Under the pieces are notes generated by a model, which was not told the origin of the DNA, made no database searches, and saw only the letters and a program-made list of their open reading frames with translations. From Anaerolineae bacterium (lineage in GTDB: Bacteria > Chloroflexota > Anaerolineae > Anaerolineales > UBA11858): a DNA stretch of 41,416 nucleotides. Shown one piece after another: positions 23,331-32,163 of the stretch (position 1 is its first letter; each line of letters starts with the position of its first letter). Both the position numbers and the translations under genes were made by a program. The DNA is taken from positions 1-41,416 of the forward strand of contig DUEG01000015.1 of the NCBI GenBank assembly GCA_011176615.1, written 5' to 3'.

Positions 23331-25904
23331 TTAATCTAATTTTTCATTCCTTTTAGTATGTTTTTTTATCGGTTTTGGGGGTTCTAATGCAGCGTCCAAT
23401 ACCTGATCAACAGTCTCGACAAAAATAAACTTAATCGACTCCTTTACTTCTTCAGGTAAATCCTCGAGATCCGCTTTGTTTCGTTTTGGCAAAATAATTG
23501 TATCCAAGCCGAATCTGTGAGCGGCTAATACTTTCTCTTTAATTCCTCCAACTGGTAATACTTGACCACGCAGGGTAATTTCTCCTGTCATTCCAACTTT
23601 CGATTTTACTGGTCTTCCTGAAAACAACGAAACCAATGCTGTTGCTATTGTTACACCAGCGGATGGACCATCTTTTGGCTGGGCACCAGCGGGAATGTGT
23701 AAATGTATATCCGAATGTTCGAAGAAATTTGTCTCAAGATTCAATTTATCTGCTCGTGAACGCACGAAGGATAAAGCAGCTTTAGCAGACTCTTGCATAA
23801 CATCCCCTAATTGTCCCGTCATTTGGAATCCCTTGCTTCCTGGCATCCGCGTAGCCTCAATAAACAATACTTCACCACCAGTTGGTGTCCAAGCCAATCC
23901 AGTAGCAACACCAGGAATAGATGTTCGAATTGCAGCCTCCTCAGGACCATAATATTTTGGTCTTCCGAGAAATTCACTAACAATTTTAGGGGTTATTTCA
24001 ACACTGACATGCTTGTCTTCTGCAATTCGTGTGGCTACCTTTCGGCAGACTGCACCAATTCCTCGTTCCAAGCCACGAACGCCTGCTTCTCTCGTATAAG
24101 ACCTTATTATCTTTAAAAGACTCCCGTCAGTAAATGATATTTCTTCTTGTTTCAAACCATTTTCACGAATTTGACGAGGAATTAGGTACCCCCTTGCAAT
24201 TTTCACTTTCTCCCCTTCAGTATAACCTGATAGTGTGATAATCTCCATTCGATCTCTCAGTGGTATCGGGATCGCGTCTAACCAATTTGCTGTGGTAATA
24301 AACATCACTTGAGAAAGATCGAATGCAACTTCTAGGTAGTGATCACGAAATTCCCCATTTTGCTCAGGATCTAAAACTTCCAACAAAGCAGAGGCGGGGT
24401 CACCTTGAAAACTCGTGCTTAGTTTATCGATTTCATCGAGCATAAACACGGGATTATTTGATTCCACTCTTCTTATCGCCTGCAAAATTCTTCCAGGCAT
24501 TGCCCCAATATAGGTACGACGATGCCCGCGTATCTCGGCTTCATCACGCACACCCCCCAATGAAATTCGTGTAAACTTCCTTCCCATTGCACGAGCAATT
24601 GATCTTCCGAGCGATGTTTTTCCTACGCCAGGAGGACCAACAAAGCACAAAATGACACCTTCGCGTATATGCCTAATCTCATCATCGTATGGGGTAGTAA
24701 TCTCTTCTTTTCGTTCAATTCTTAACTTACGGACAGCAAGAAATTCGAGAATACGCTCTTTAATATCTTCAAGCCCATAATGGTCATGGTCAAGAACTTC
24801 TCTAGCATGCTTGATATCAAGATCATCTTGAGTGCCTTTAGACCACGGTAATGAAACAAGCCAATCCAGATAAGTACGAATCACGCCATATTCTGCTGCG
24901 GCTGTCGGAAGTCGCGATAACCTATCTAGTTCGTGCTTTGCTTGTTTTTCTGCCTCTTCAGGCAATTTCGCATCTTCGATGCGCTTACGGAATTCTTCTA
25001 CCTCAACCGTTTGTTCATCCCCCTCACCAAGTTCTTTACGAATAGCCTTCAATTGTTCCCGCAGGAAATATTCCCTTTGAACTTTCTCTATCTCAGATCT
25101 TGCTTCATTTTGGATTTTTTTCCCGATTTCCAAAACCTCAATCTCATGCGCCAACAACCCAACCAATTTATGCAATTTGTCCTTGACAGAATCAAGTTCC
25201 AATATCTCTTGCGAATCTTCTAGCTCCATGCGCTGAAAATTTGCAATTGTATATACAACTTGTATCGGATTCTCCAGCGCTAGGATTGATTCAATCAGTT
25301 CTCTTGGAATAGAAGGAACCATCTCCGCTATATGAGCAAACTGCTCTTTAGCATTTCTTGCCAATGCCTCGACTTCCAAATTTTCTTCAATGGTTTCGGG
25401 AATAAGTTTTATCCTTGCTTTCAGGTAAGGTTCTTCCTGCAAATATTCTTCCACCTGAAATCTCCGAGCACCTTGAATCAATAAGCGGATTGTCCCATCA
25501 GGGGCACGAAACAATCGATGGACAGTTGCTATAGTTCCCACTTCATATAAATCATCAGGCAACGGCGTTTCCAATTCTGGCTTCTTTGAAGCAATCAACC
25601 CAATCAAACGATTGTCACTTGCCATCACATCGTCAATTAATCGAATAGACCGAGGTTGACCAATTGTTAAGGGAACAGCCGTTTCTGGATAAACAACTAA
25701 CCCACGTAAAGGCAAAATTGGTAGTTCTGAAGGTAGATCATCAATCGCTTTATTCTTAGTTTCATTACTTTCCTGATTGTCTTTACTTTCATCTATTACT
25801 TTTGGAACAATAGATTTAAGGACAAAATCATCAAAGCTCAATTTTGCATTATCCATCCTATTAATCAATTTTTGATACTTCAGATTCCATTTTATTATTG
25901 ACAT
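23331..25904 (-). CDS. lon: ATP-dependent protease Lon
   Basis: 857 residues, slightly longer than E. coli Lon (784). An N-terminal extension of about 60 residues, acidic and helical, precedes the substrate-recognition LON domain ([14 protein letters not shown] onward). The AAA+ module has Walker [10 protein letters not shown] and Walker [10 protein letters not shown]. The C-terminal protease has the Ser in [10 protein letters not shown] and Lys in [10 protein letters not shown], so the dyad is intact. Lon degrades misfolded and regulatory proteins in the cytoplasm. ATG 25904 is 7 bases after the stop of hsp20-2, so chaperone and protease are one transcription unit. Confidence 0.97.
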   Translation of the reverse strand: MSIIKWNLKYQKLINRMDNAKLSFDDFVLKSIVPKVIDESKDNQESNETKNKAIDDLPSELPILPLRGLVVYPETAVPLTIGQPRSIRLIDDVMASDNRLIGLIASKKPELETPLPDDLYEVGTIATVHRLFRAPDGTIRLLIQGARRFQVEEYLQEEPYLKARIKLIPETIEENLEVEALARNAKEQFAHIAEMVPSIPRELIESILALENPIQVVYTIANFQRMELEDSQEILELDSVKDKLHKLVGLLAHEIEVLEIGKKIQNEARSEIEKVQREYFLREQLKAIRKELGEGDEQTVEVEEFRKRIEDAKLPEEAEKQAKHELDRLSRLPTAAAEYGVIRTYLDWLVSLPWSKGTQDDLDIKHAREVLDHDHYGLEDIKERILEFLAVRKLRIERKEEITTPYDDEIRHIREGVILCFVGPPGVGKTSLGRSIARAMGRKFTRISLGGVRDEAEIRGHRRTYIGAMPGRILQAIRRVESNNPVFMLDEIDKLSTSFQGDPASALLEVLDPEQNGEFRDHYLEVAFDLSQVMFITTANWLDAIPIPLRDRMEIITLSGYTEGEKVKIARGYLIPRQIRENGLKQEEISFTDGSLLKIIRSYTREAGVRGLERGIGAVCRKVATRIAEDKHVSVEITPKIVSEFLGRPKYYGPEEAAIRTSIPGVATGLAWTPTGGEVLFIEATRMPGSKGFQMTGQLGDVMQESAKAALSFVRSRADKLNLETNFFEHSDIHLHIPAGAQPKDGPSAGVTIATALVSLFSGRPVKSKVGMTGEITLRGQVLPVGGIKEKVLAAHRFGLDTIILPKRNKADLEDLPEEVKESIKFIFVETVDQVLDAALEPPKPIKKHTKRNEKLD

Positions 25905-25911
25905 ATTCTAT

Positions 25912-26337
25912 TCACTGATCAATCCAAATTCTTTGTGGTTCTGCTTTGGGTAATATGACCTTTAGAAATCCCTCTTGGTATTCAGCAACGATTTGTTCAG
26001 AAAGAATTAAACATGGCAAATTAACCTGGATTATAAAAAACCCAAAATTAATTTCCATTTGCTGATATGCACGTTTTTCAGCATCATCCTTCCGGATACC
26101 CCGAATAATTAGTAATTGACCATCCAACGTAATTGCAAAATCGTTTCCGTTCATTCCAGCAATCTCAACCCGTACTACAACCTCATTCTCAGTTTCATAG
26201 ACATCAGTCGGTGGTCTCCACTTATAGGAATGCTGGATTATTTGCCAATGAATGCCTTGAAAATTGTTTTCTCGGCGTTCCTTTGATACTATTCCCTCCC
26301 CCGAACGGGATTTTTCTACTAAAATCAATCTAGCCAT
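25912..26337 (-). CDS. Hsp20-family small heat-shock protein, divergent copy
   Basis: 141 residues. The alpha-crystallin domain covers about 45-138: WRPPTDVYETENEVVV, VEIAGMNGNDFAITL, a LLIIRGIRK turn, then VNLPCLI and GFLKVILPK. The N-terminal 40 residues are unlike the copy at 6378, and the usual YGxFxRxFxLP segment is changed to FGFFIIQVNLP. It precedes lon by 7 bases, suggesting that holdase and protease are made together under stress. ATG 26337 has GGAG about 8 bases upstream. The TATAAT at 26456-26451 may be its -10. Confidence 0.9.
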   Translation of the reverse strand: MARLILVEKSRSGEGIVSKERRENNFQGIHWQIIQHSYKWRPPTDVYETENEVVVRVEIAGMNGNDFAITLDGQLLIIRGIRKDDAEKRAYQQMEINFGFFIIQVNLPCLILSEQIVAEYQEGFLKVILPKAEPQRIWIDQ

Positions 26338-26450
26338 GTGGTTGCTCCAGATTTACACTTTTTCTTACTCGTCGCAAAACCTTGTTCCGCAGAAACAGTT
26401 TTTCTTTACGATACCTCATACACATAACGGTCATCCGGAATAATATTTTT

Positions 26451-26456
26451 ATTATA
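26451..26456 (-). promoter_or_regulatory. Possible -10 box of the hsp20-lon operon
   Basis: A perfect TATAAT on the minus strand, about 115 bases upstream of the hsp20-2 ATG. No well-spaced -35 is visible: the nearest, TTGGAA, leaves 15 bases. No CIRCE or HrcA-type repeat is seen. Confidence 0.35.
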
Positions 26457-26504
26457 CCTTCAAAAAAACCATTCCAATGTAAAAACTAAGTAAGATTAAA
26501 CCTT

Positions 26505-26538
26505 ACAAAAATGCTCCGATCGATACATTAATCGGAGC
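26505..26538 (-). terminator. Rho-independent terminator after tRNA-Arg
   Basis: On the minus strand: GCTCCGAT (26538-26531), 10-base loop, ATCGGAGC (26520-26513), then ATTTTTG. It begins 9 bases after the tRNA 3' end. Confidence 0.85.
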
Positions 26539-26546
26539 TCCAAAGG

Positions 26547-26619
26547 CGCCCCCGGTGCGACTCGAACGCACAACCGTCGGATTAGAAGTCCGGTGCTCTA
26601 TCCATTGAGCTACGGGGGC
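26547..26619 (-). tRNA. tRNA-Arg (UCU anticodon)
   Basis: 73 bases fold as a complete cloverleaf: acceptor GCCCCCG/CGGGGGC, D-stem GCTC/GAGC with GG in the loop, anticodon loop CTTCTAA (anticodon TCT) and T-arm GTGCG-TTCGAGT-CGCAC. Discriminator base is G. The top pair of the anticodon stem (27-43) is C-A and would not pair. The CCA end is not encoded (the next bases are CCT). It is followed closely by a terminator, so it is a single-gene unit or the end of the transcript that carries the gene at 26636. Confidence 0.95.
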
Positions 26620-26635
26620 ATTAGAATAAAGTGCT

Positions 26636-27076
26636 CTAACCCTCTGAGTAAGGACGAATCCCTTTATAAACCCTCTTTCCAGAAATTGTTCTCAATATGA
26701 TCATAGCCGGTCTATGTAATTTTTCTGAAAGTTCGATGGGAGTCATATGTGCATTCCCCGATGCCAGAAACGAACGGAATATCCCCTCCACAAGCGAAGT
26801 TTGTTCTGTTATGAAATCCTCCTGTTTTGCACAGTGATTAATCAATATATGCAGAAGTCCATCAACTCGCTGCACTTCCGCAGTATCTGGATCAATCCAA
26901 TCTACTAATTCATTACTACCTATATCTGCGAATGCTTCCTTGTGCTCAGGACATAAACAACTTAATAAATGAACTCTCCATTCTCTATCATTTTGCTGCC
27001 ACCAATTAAAATCGATATGAAAAGGCGTGTTTAATGTTGGTTTCGCCAAACTATAACGTTTTACTTCTGCCACCAT
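26636..27076 (-). CDS. Conserved-looking protein of unknown function
   Basis: 146 residues that I do not recognise as a named family. It has a Trp-rich N-terminal region (FNWWQQNDREW), a C-x-CPEH motif (LSCLCPEHKEAF, about residues 38-49) that may bind a metal, and a C-terminal helical part (MTPIELSEKLHRPAMIILRTI) that reads like a helix-turn-helix. ATG 27076 has AAGGAG 4 bases upstream. It lies 50 bases after the 528-residue unknown gene, same strand, and the two probably form an operon. A DNA-linked role is a guess. Confidence 0.7.
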   Translation of the reverse strand: MVAEVKRYSLAKPTLNTPFHIDFNWWQQNDREWRVHLLSCLCPEHKEAFADIGSNELVDWIDPDTAEVQRVDGLLHILINHCAKQEDFITEQTSLVEGIFRSFLASGNAHMTPIELSEKLHRPAMIILRTISGKRVYKGIRPYSEG

Positions 27077-27126
27077 ATCGCTCCTTCATAAAAATTATTT
27101 GTCTCCAGTGTTTACTAAAAAATCGT

Positions 27127-28713
27127 TTACTGCTTCTCGACTTCTGAATCATCGAACCGATAATGTAGATCTCCAACATGCTCAAACCAAGGCCTAGAGG
27201 CTAATAACGCCATGATTGGGCCAGGTGGACATCTGCGTACCAAATTCATTGCAGCATATAGTTCCGTAATATGAACATGCGACTGAGGATTTAATTTTGT
27301 TAATTCCCTGATAATATCAACAACTATCCTCTCAAATGCAACATTTGGTTTATTCATGCGTTCCCAAACCTCATCAATAGCATCTGGATCCGGAACAGCA
27401 ATAGCCAAACTATCATCATAAACTGCTGTGATAATCTGTTTTAGCAATGCAAAGACCATTCCACCATCAGCCCCAACAAGAACTGTACGTAGCCAGTCTT
27501 TACTAGATCGCTGAGAATTTACCTGAATAATGACTTCTCCGGCTTTTTCTCCATTAATAATGTGGATTAGACTACCTGGCATTAAACCTCGTTCTTTATA
27601 CCATTCTGCTAACCCGAATACATATCCTCTGTCCCTTACAACCCAACCCGGGAATTTTTCCCCGGTATTTCCATCGACGAAAATAAATCGAATCCTGGGT
27701 GATTCATAGGCTGTTGGGAAGAATGGTTTTATTCTTGGCGTGAGTGGAATTGTTCCCGATCGAATATGAGGATATATAAGCCTAATTGTAATTTCTTTAA
27801 TTTGAGGACCTCTTTCCAGATTTGGAGACAATTCATCGTCCAATTCTTTCTCGAGTGCAATCATCTCATCAGAGAGTACTCTTTGATCATATTCGATTGG
27901 AGTATAGCGCAGAAACTTTGGGGTTTTCCTAACCTCTTCTGGTTCAAGTCTATGCAAAAACCATTGAACCTCTCCGGCTGGACCAACTTCATCAAAACGC
28001 TCGTCCTCTTCTAGGGCAAGGTCAAGTGAAAATTCAATAAGTTTCTGATTTTCATCAGCGCCCAATTCAATCTCTTTGATAAGAGCGGATGTTGATAATG
28101 GGCCACCATTTGCCATATCCAATACTGCTTCTGCAAGATTAAGATGACCAGCATTCACGTTGACCAACAATGCTCTTGGAAACCAGCGCCCTGCAATCCG
28201 AACAAAATCATCTTCTTCGCGAAGTCCTTCCTCCAATTTATTGAGCAGGTATTCACCATGAATATTAATGATGGTATTTGTTTCAGGCACATTGCCTTCA
28301 GTCTGATTGGATTCAAAATTCAATTGATGTTCTTCTACTCCAGAAGCAAATTCCTTCGTCTCCGAACCATCAAATTGAACTTTAATGACTTTGAATTTAC
28401 CTACGTCCGGATTCATTCCTTCTCGCACACTTATTACTTTCGCCTTCTTCCAACCTAACGCAGGGAACACTAACTTTTGCCCTTTCTTATAATGCCCTTT
28501 TGGCAAATAAATATCCCCACCCGAGAGCACTTGTTCCTTCGCAGCCTTTATTTCCCGACGTATCCTTTCCTCAACTAGAATAGCAAGCAATTCATCAGGA
28601 GTTTTTGGTGACTCAACTTCAAGAAGATATGAATACAGAAATTCGATATCATCTTCCTGTATGGAAAATTCATCCCAATAATTCTCTTTTATCGCTATTG
28701 GTGCTGCACCCAT
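27127..28713 (-). CDS. Large conserved protein of unknown function
   Basis: 528 residues, no signal peptide or membrane helix, acidic overall. At about residues 75-115 there is an SH3/KOW-like beta segment (KGQKLVFPALGWKKAKVISV), and around 330-390 a second beta-rich part (FVDGNTGEKFPGWVVRDRGYVFGLAEWYKERGL). The N- and C-terminal parts are helical. I cannot name its family; there is no nucleotide-binding or nuclease motif that I can defend. It forms a pair with the smaller unknown downstream and is divergent from the DUF2007 gene. ATG 28713 has AAAGGAC upstream. Confidence 0.75.
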   Translation of the reverse strand: MGAAPIAIKENYWDEFSIQEDDIEFLYSYLLEVESPKTPDELLAILVEERIRREIKAAKEQVLSGGDIYLPKGHYKKGQKLVFPALGWKKAKVISVREGMNPDVGKFKVIKVQFDGSETKEFASGVEEHQLNFESNQTEGNVPETNTIINIHGEYLLNKLEEGLREEDDFVRIAGRWFPRALLVNVNAGHLNLAEAVLDMANGGPLSTSALIKEIELGADENQKLIEFSLDLALEEDERFDEVGPAGEVQWFLHRLEPEEVRKTPKFLRYTPIEYDQRVLSDEMIALEKELDDELSPNLERGPQIKEITIRLIYPHIRSGTIPLTPRIKPFFPTAYESPRIRFIFVDGNTGEKFPGWVVRDRGYVFGLAEWYKERGLMPGSLIHIINGEKAGEVIIQVNSQRSSKDWLRTVLVGADGGMVFALLKQIITAVYDDSLAIAVPDPDAIDEVWERMNKPNVAFERIVVDIIRELTKLNPQSHVHITELYAAMNLVRRCPPGPIMALLASRPWFEHVGDLHYRFDDSEVEKQ

Positions 28714-28757
28714 TTATTGTGTCCTTTAATAAAATAAACTTTCAGATAAAAACCAAG

Positions 28758-28786
28758 TTGCTTTTTTATCCAGACAATATTATACT
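28758..28786 (+). promoter_or_regulatory. Promoter of the DUF2007 gene
   Basis: -35 TTGCTT (28758-28763) and -10 TATACT (28781-28786), spacer 17. A start near 28793 leaves a leader of about 60 bases. Confidence 0.5.
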
Positions 28787-28855
28787 CGACACTGATAAAG
28801 AGACAAGGCAATCTAACCAACATACTAATAATGTGTGGGAAAGGTCAGTTTAATC

Positions 28856-29104
28856 GTGAATAATCAAGATTGGGTAAAAATCACGGAAGTCCCTGGTGAT
28901 ATTCAAGGGGAAATCATTAAAGGTTTACTTAATGCAAATAGCATCCCAACACAACTAAACCAAGAGGGAGCTGGACGTGCTTACGGCATTATGTCTGGAC
29001 CATTGGGTGCAGTCCAAATTTTTGTTCCAAAAGAATTCGCGGAAGATGCAAAACAAATCCTGAAAGACTATGAACAAGGCAAATACGAAGAAGACGCCCG
29101 GTAG
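28856..29104 (+). CDS. DUF2007-family putative signal-transducing protein
   Basis: 82 residues. The motif EIIKGLLNANSIPTQL (about 20-35) and the second half GAVQIFVPKEFAEDAKQIL match the DUF2007 (PII-like fold) family, small cytoplasmic proteins of unknown partner. GTG 28856, about 11 bases after GGGAAAGG, gives the family N-terminus DWVKITEVPG. The GTG at 28835 would add seven residues upstream. It is convergent with the LysM/M23 peptidase gene. Confidence 0.85.
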   Translation: MNNQDWVKITEVPGDIQGEIIKGLLNANSIPTQLNQEGAGRAYGIMSGPLGAVQIFVPKEFAEDAKQILKDYEQGKYEEDAR

Positions 29105-29126
29105 TATTATTGGGTAATTTTATTCT

Positions 29127-30530
29127 TTAAGGAAATTCCTTCTCTAACCATTCAATTGGATCAACTTGCACACCCCCAGCCCATACTTCCCAATGAAGAT
29201 GGGGTCCGGTAACACGCCCTGTTGAACCGACCTTCCCAATCAATTGCCCTGGCTTTACAATATCACCAACATTGACTAGCGTTTCGGATTGGTGCGCGTA
29301 TGCAGTGTAAACGCCCCAACCATGGTTGATAACCGTTGCATTTCCGTGAATAGTTGATTCCCCCACATATACAACAACCCCTTTTGCGGCGGCGAATATA
29401 TCATTTCCTACTTGCCCGCAAAAATCTAAACCAGTGTGAAAATATATATATGGACTGCCATTAAACGACCGTCGATTTCCAAATTTCGATGGCCAGCAAT
29501 GACTCAAATAATCTGCGACTGGACTCCGAAATTTCCCTTCCCAGATTCTTTCCGTGAGAGGTTGAAAAAGAGAATCCCAAAATTCATCTTCTTGGGTAGT
29601 AACATCATAGTCAACCGTTTCAGAATTAACAATTAAAGGTGGGTCAAACGGATAATTTCCATCCTGGACATAAACTGATTGTGTAAAATCAATCTCCGTT
29701 CCATTAACTAGCGTTGTCTTAATATTCAAGGGGTAAATCCCTGGTTCAAGCATTGCATGGACGCCCTGCAAAGCAACATAAGAATTTTCATCCAGTTTCC
29801 AAAAAGTGAGTTTATTTCCAACAAAATCGCCCTTTATATTATTTAGTGTTAGAGGCGTACTTATCAATATCACCATTGTTCGCCCTTGAATAACGGGCAT
29901 TTCTTTTAAGGCATAGTTAACTTCGGGAGTAAATGATTCTCTGTTGAAATTATTTTCAATTGATGGAAAATATAATACATCACCTGGCAGAACACTTTCC
30001 GAACTTAGCAAGGTATTAAATGACAACAGCGACCAAGGATCTACTCCTGCCTTCAACCCAACTTCTAAGAGCGTTTCACCTTTCTCCAAAATAGTCTTGG
30101 ATTCGGATGGCACATCCTTTACTTCATTATTCACCGGAATGATTAGAGAATATCCTGCGTAAACTTCACTAGGCGAAGTTAAATGATTGAGTCTTACCAA
30201 CTCTTGCTCAGAAATATTGAATTTCTCGCTAAGTTTGTGTATCGTTTCTCCAAATGCTACCTGGTATGTTTCCAGTACACCATCGACCCCTTCATACCCA
30301 GGTATTACAATCTTTGCTCCAACGTTTAGAAGGTTTGGGTTTTGTATCTGGTTATATGCTATCAAATCATTAATGGGCATTCGAAAACTTTTAGCAATAC
30401 TAAATAGCGTATCTCCCGATTGGACAATATAGACGGGTCCAGGCGGTAATTCTTCTTGCGCTCTAACTACTCTAAACGGGATAATGACAAGAAAAGATAA
30501 TAAAATAAGGCACAATCTGCGATTATTCAA
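29127..30530 (-). CDS. Secreted LysM/M23 peptidoglycan peptidase
   Basis: 467 residues. Signal peptide at 1-24 (LCLILLSFLVIIPFRVVRAQ, with a cut near AQ). Three LysM repeats follow (about 33-77, 87-130 and 145-190: YIVQSGDTLFSIAKSF, YQVAFGETIHKLSEKF and a more degenerate third). A linker leads to the M23 metallopeptidase domain (about 365-460) with the metal site in HTGLD and the catalytic GPHLHWEV. It probably cuts cell-wall cross-bridges outside the cell. The start is a TTG at 30530 overlapping the end of the DUF192 gene by 8 bases; the only upstream site is GGAG 12 bases away. Confidence 0.93.
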   Translation of the reverse strand: MNNRRLCLILLSFLVIIPFRVVRAQEELPPGPVYIVQSGDTLFSIAKSFRMPINDLIAYNQIQNPNLLNVGAKIVIPGYEGVDGVLETYQVAFGETIHKLSEKFNISEQELVRLNHLTSPSEVYAGYSLIIPVNNEVKDVPSESKTILEKGETLLEVGLKAGVDPWSLLSFNTLLSSESVLPGDVLYFPSIENNFNRESFTPEVNYALKEMPVIQGRTMVILISTPLTLNNIKGDFVGNKLTFWKLDENSYVALQGVHAMLEPGIYPLNIKTTLVNGTEIDFTQSVYVQDGNYPFDPPLIVNSETVDYDVTTQEDEFWDSLFQPLTERIWEGKFRSPVADYLSHCWPSKFGNRRSFNGSPYIYFHTGLDFCGQVGNDIFAAAKGVVVYVGESTIHGNATVINHGWGVYTAYAHQSETLVNVGDIVKPGQLIGKVGSTGRVTGPHLHWEVWAGGVQVDPIEWLEKEFP

Positions 30531-30885
30531 ATGAGATTATATCTCCGATATTAAATGAACTAAAACATTCTTCTGATAATTCTAATGTGTATAGAGCGGG
30601 TTTTTTGGGAATATAAATAGGCATCCAAGGTTTTGCTAATATAGTGTCCACAACTCGTTTTTTCTTGTCTAACCAGATGATAGTCAGGTTAGTAAAAACA
30701 AACATCATGTGGATAGCAGAATCCATTTTGCTCTCGCGTTTCTGTACCATAAGTAAACCCCTACTCTTAGGTACTGACTTGTAAAACATCAAACCCCGCA
30801 TCTTACATAAAAAATTCTCGCAGTATTTTACTTTGATATCTGCAATCTGCGGATTGTTAAGATTAGTTATTTTGATTTCTTCCAT
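30523..30885 (-). CDS. DUF192-family protein
   Basis: 120 residues of the DUF192 family: CKMRGLMFYKSVPKSRGLLMV, HMMFVFTNLTIIWLD and WMPIYIPKKPALYTLEL are the conserved pieces. Members are usually small, sometimes secreted proteins; here no signal peptide is present. Its 3' end overlaps the TTG start of the peptidase by 8 bases, so the two are translationally linked. ATG 30885; function unknown. Confidence 0.85.
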   Translation of the reverse strand: MEEIKITNLNNPQIADIKVKYCENFLCKMRGLMFYKSVPKSRGLLMVQKRESKMDSAIHMMFVFTNLTIIWLDKKKRVVDTILAKPWMPIYIPKKPALYTLELSEECFSSFNIGDIISFE

Positions 30886-30934
30886 TATCCAAACGAAACC
30901 CCCAAAATGGAGGTTATGTACTCATATTCTAGCA

Positions 30935-31351
30935 TTATAAATTAGTTACTTCGCTACTAGAATCAGCCTCTCCCTGAGAAAGTACTCTCTCCACGCTTTG
31001 AATTAATTCCTGAGGGCTAAAGGGCTTGGAAATATAATCGTTAACTTTTGCAATATGGAGACCTAATACCTTATCGATGGCTTGCGCCTTCGCTGTTACC
31101 ACAATCACGGGGATATCGTCTGTTGAAGAATCCGATTTCAACTGTTGGTATACGTCCCAACCATCCAAATCCGGCATCATTAAATCCAACAGAACAAGGT
31201 CTGGTTTTTGACTTTTAATTAAGTTTATGCCATTCCGCCCACCTGATGCCCCTGTAACTATATAACCCTTGCTCTCCAAGATCAACCGAACTAAGTCAAT
31301 CATCTCGGGTTCATCTTCCACATAAATAATATGTTTTTCTTCTTTTGGCAT
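30935..31351 (-). CDS. CheY-like single-domain response regulator
   Basis: 138 residues, receiver domain only: acidic pocket E12-D13, phospho-acceptor D56 in LLDLMMPD, Thr in VVTAKA and Lys in SKPFSPQE. There is no output domain, so it must act by binding a partner. ATG 31351 has AGGAGG 5 bases upstream. It is divergent from efp and 49 bases upstream of the DUF192 gene, so it may be the first gene of a leftward unit. Confidence 0.94.
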   Translation of the reverse strand: MPKEEKHIIYVEDEPEMIDLVRLILESKGYIVTGASGGRNGINLIKSQKPDLVLLDLMMPDLDGWDVYQQLKSDSSTDDIPVIVVTAKAQAIDKVLGLHIAKVNDYISKPFSPQELIQSVERVLSQGEADSSSEVTNL

Positions 31352-31407
31352 CCATGCCTCCTGCAGCGCGAATTCGTTGATTTTAGTTTACCACAAGTAA
31401 TATTCCC

Positions 31408-31436
31408 TTGTCAGAGAACTATGGCTGGGCTATAAT
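31408..31436 (+). promoter_or_regulatory. Strong sigma-70 promoter of efp
   Basis: -35 TTGTCA (31408-31413), 17-base spacer and perfect -10 TATAAT (31431-31436). A start near 31443 leaves a leader of about 79 bases before the efp ATG. It is the closest to consensus in the window. Confidence 0.8.
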
Positions 31437-31521
31437 CACACGTCGTTACAAATATATTTGGATCAGCAATCCTCCATTTGGCGCGCCTCAAATAAATTAA
31501 ACTAGAAATAAAGGGAATATA

Positions 31522-32079
31522 ATGATTGACGTTAATGATCTAAGAAAAGGCATAACATTTGAGAAAGATAATGATATATATAAGGTTTTAGAGTATACAC
31601 ATCATAAACCGGGACGTGGTAAGGCAACAATCCGGGTCAAAGCAAGAAACCTGCGAAAAGGCACAACTCTAGACATGAGTTTTATCTCGGGTGACCGTGT
31701 TCAAGACATCCGGCTCGATCATCACAATGTTCAATATCTATACAAAGATGGCAATTCCTATATTTTCATGGACTTAGAAACCTATGAACAACCTTCAATT
31801 CCCAGCGATCTAATTGAAGATGTTGTGCCATATTTAAAAGAGGGGATGGAAGTTAAACTAACATTCTTCGGTAACGAACCACTTGATATTGATCTTCCTA
31901 CAACTATTGATCTAAAAGTTGTACGAGCGGAAGCATCTGCAAAAGGTGATACCGCTACAGGGGTAACTAAGAAAGTAGAGACTGAAACTGGATTAATCGT
32001 TGATGTTCCAGGTTTTGTAAAAGTTGATGACACTATTCGTGTTGATACTCGAAACGGGTCTTACGTTACTCGTGTTTAA
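31522..32079 (+). CDS. efp: Elongation factor P with Arg at the modification site
   Basis: 185 residues with the three beta-barrel domains of EF-P: KOW-like N-domain, OB middle domain (VEVKLTFFG-type strands; here MEVKLTFFGNEP) and the C-terminal signature IDVPGFVKVDDTIRVDTRNGSYVTRV region. EF-P rescues ribosomes stalled at proline runs. The loop that reaches the P-site tRNA reads HKPGRGKA: the residue that is Lys34 in E. coli (PGKGQ) is Arg32 here, as in the rhamnosylated P. aeruginosa protein. No modifying enzyme (EpmA/B, YmfI or EarP type) is seen nearby. AAAGGGA precedes ATG 31522. Confidence 0.95.
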   Translation: MIDVNDLRKGITFEKDNDIYKVLEYTHHKPGRGKATIRVKARNLRKGTTLDMSFISGDRVQDIRLDHHNVQYLYKDGNSYIFMDLETYEQPSIPSDLIEDVVPYLKEGMEVKLTFFGNEPLDIDLPTTIDLKVVRAEASAKGDTATGVTKKVETETGLIVDVPGFVKVDDTIRVDTRNGSYVTRV

Positions 32080-32147
32080 ATTTTAGACTGTTTTTCTTCC
32101 TATTAAAACTGAAAGTCGCAAAGTCCATTTTTTCCATTATATTGACA

Positions 32148-32156
32148 TGCTATAAT
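32148..32156 (+). promoter_or_regulatory. Extended -10 promoter giving a leaderless mRNA
   Basis: TGCTATAAT at 32148-32156 is a perfect extended -10. The ATG at 32164 lies 7 bases after it, which is where transcription would start. There is no ribosome binding site between them. Confidence 0.6.
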
Positions 32157-32163
32157 TCCATAC

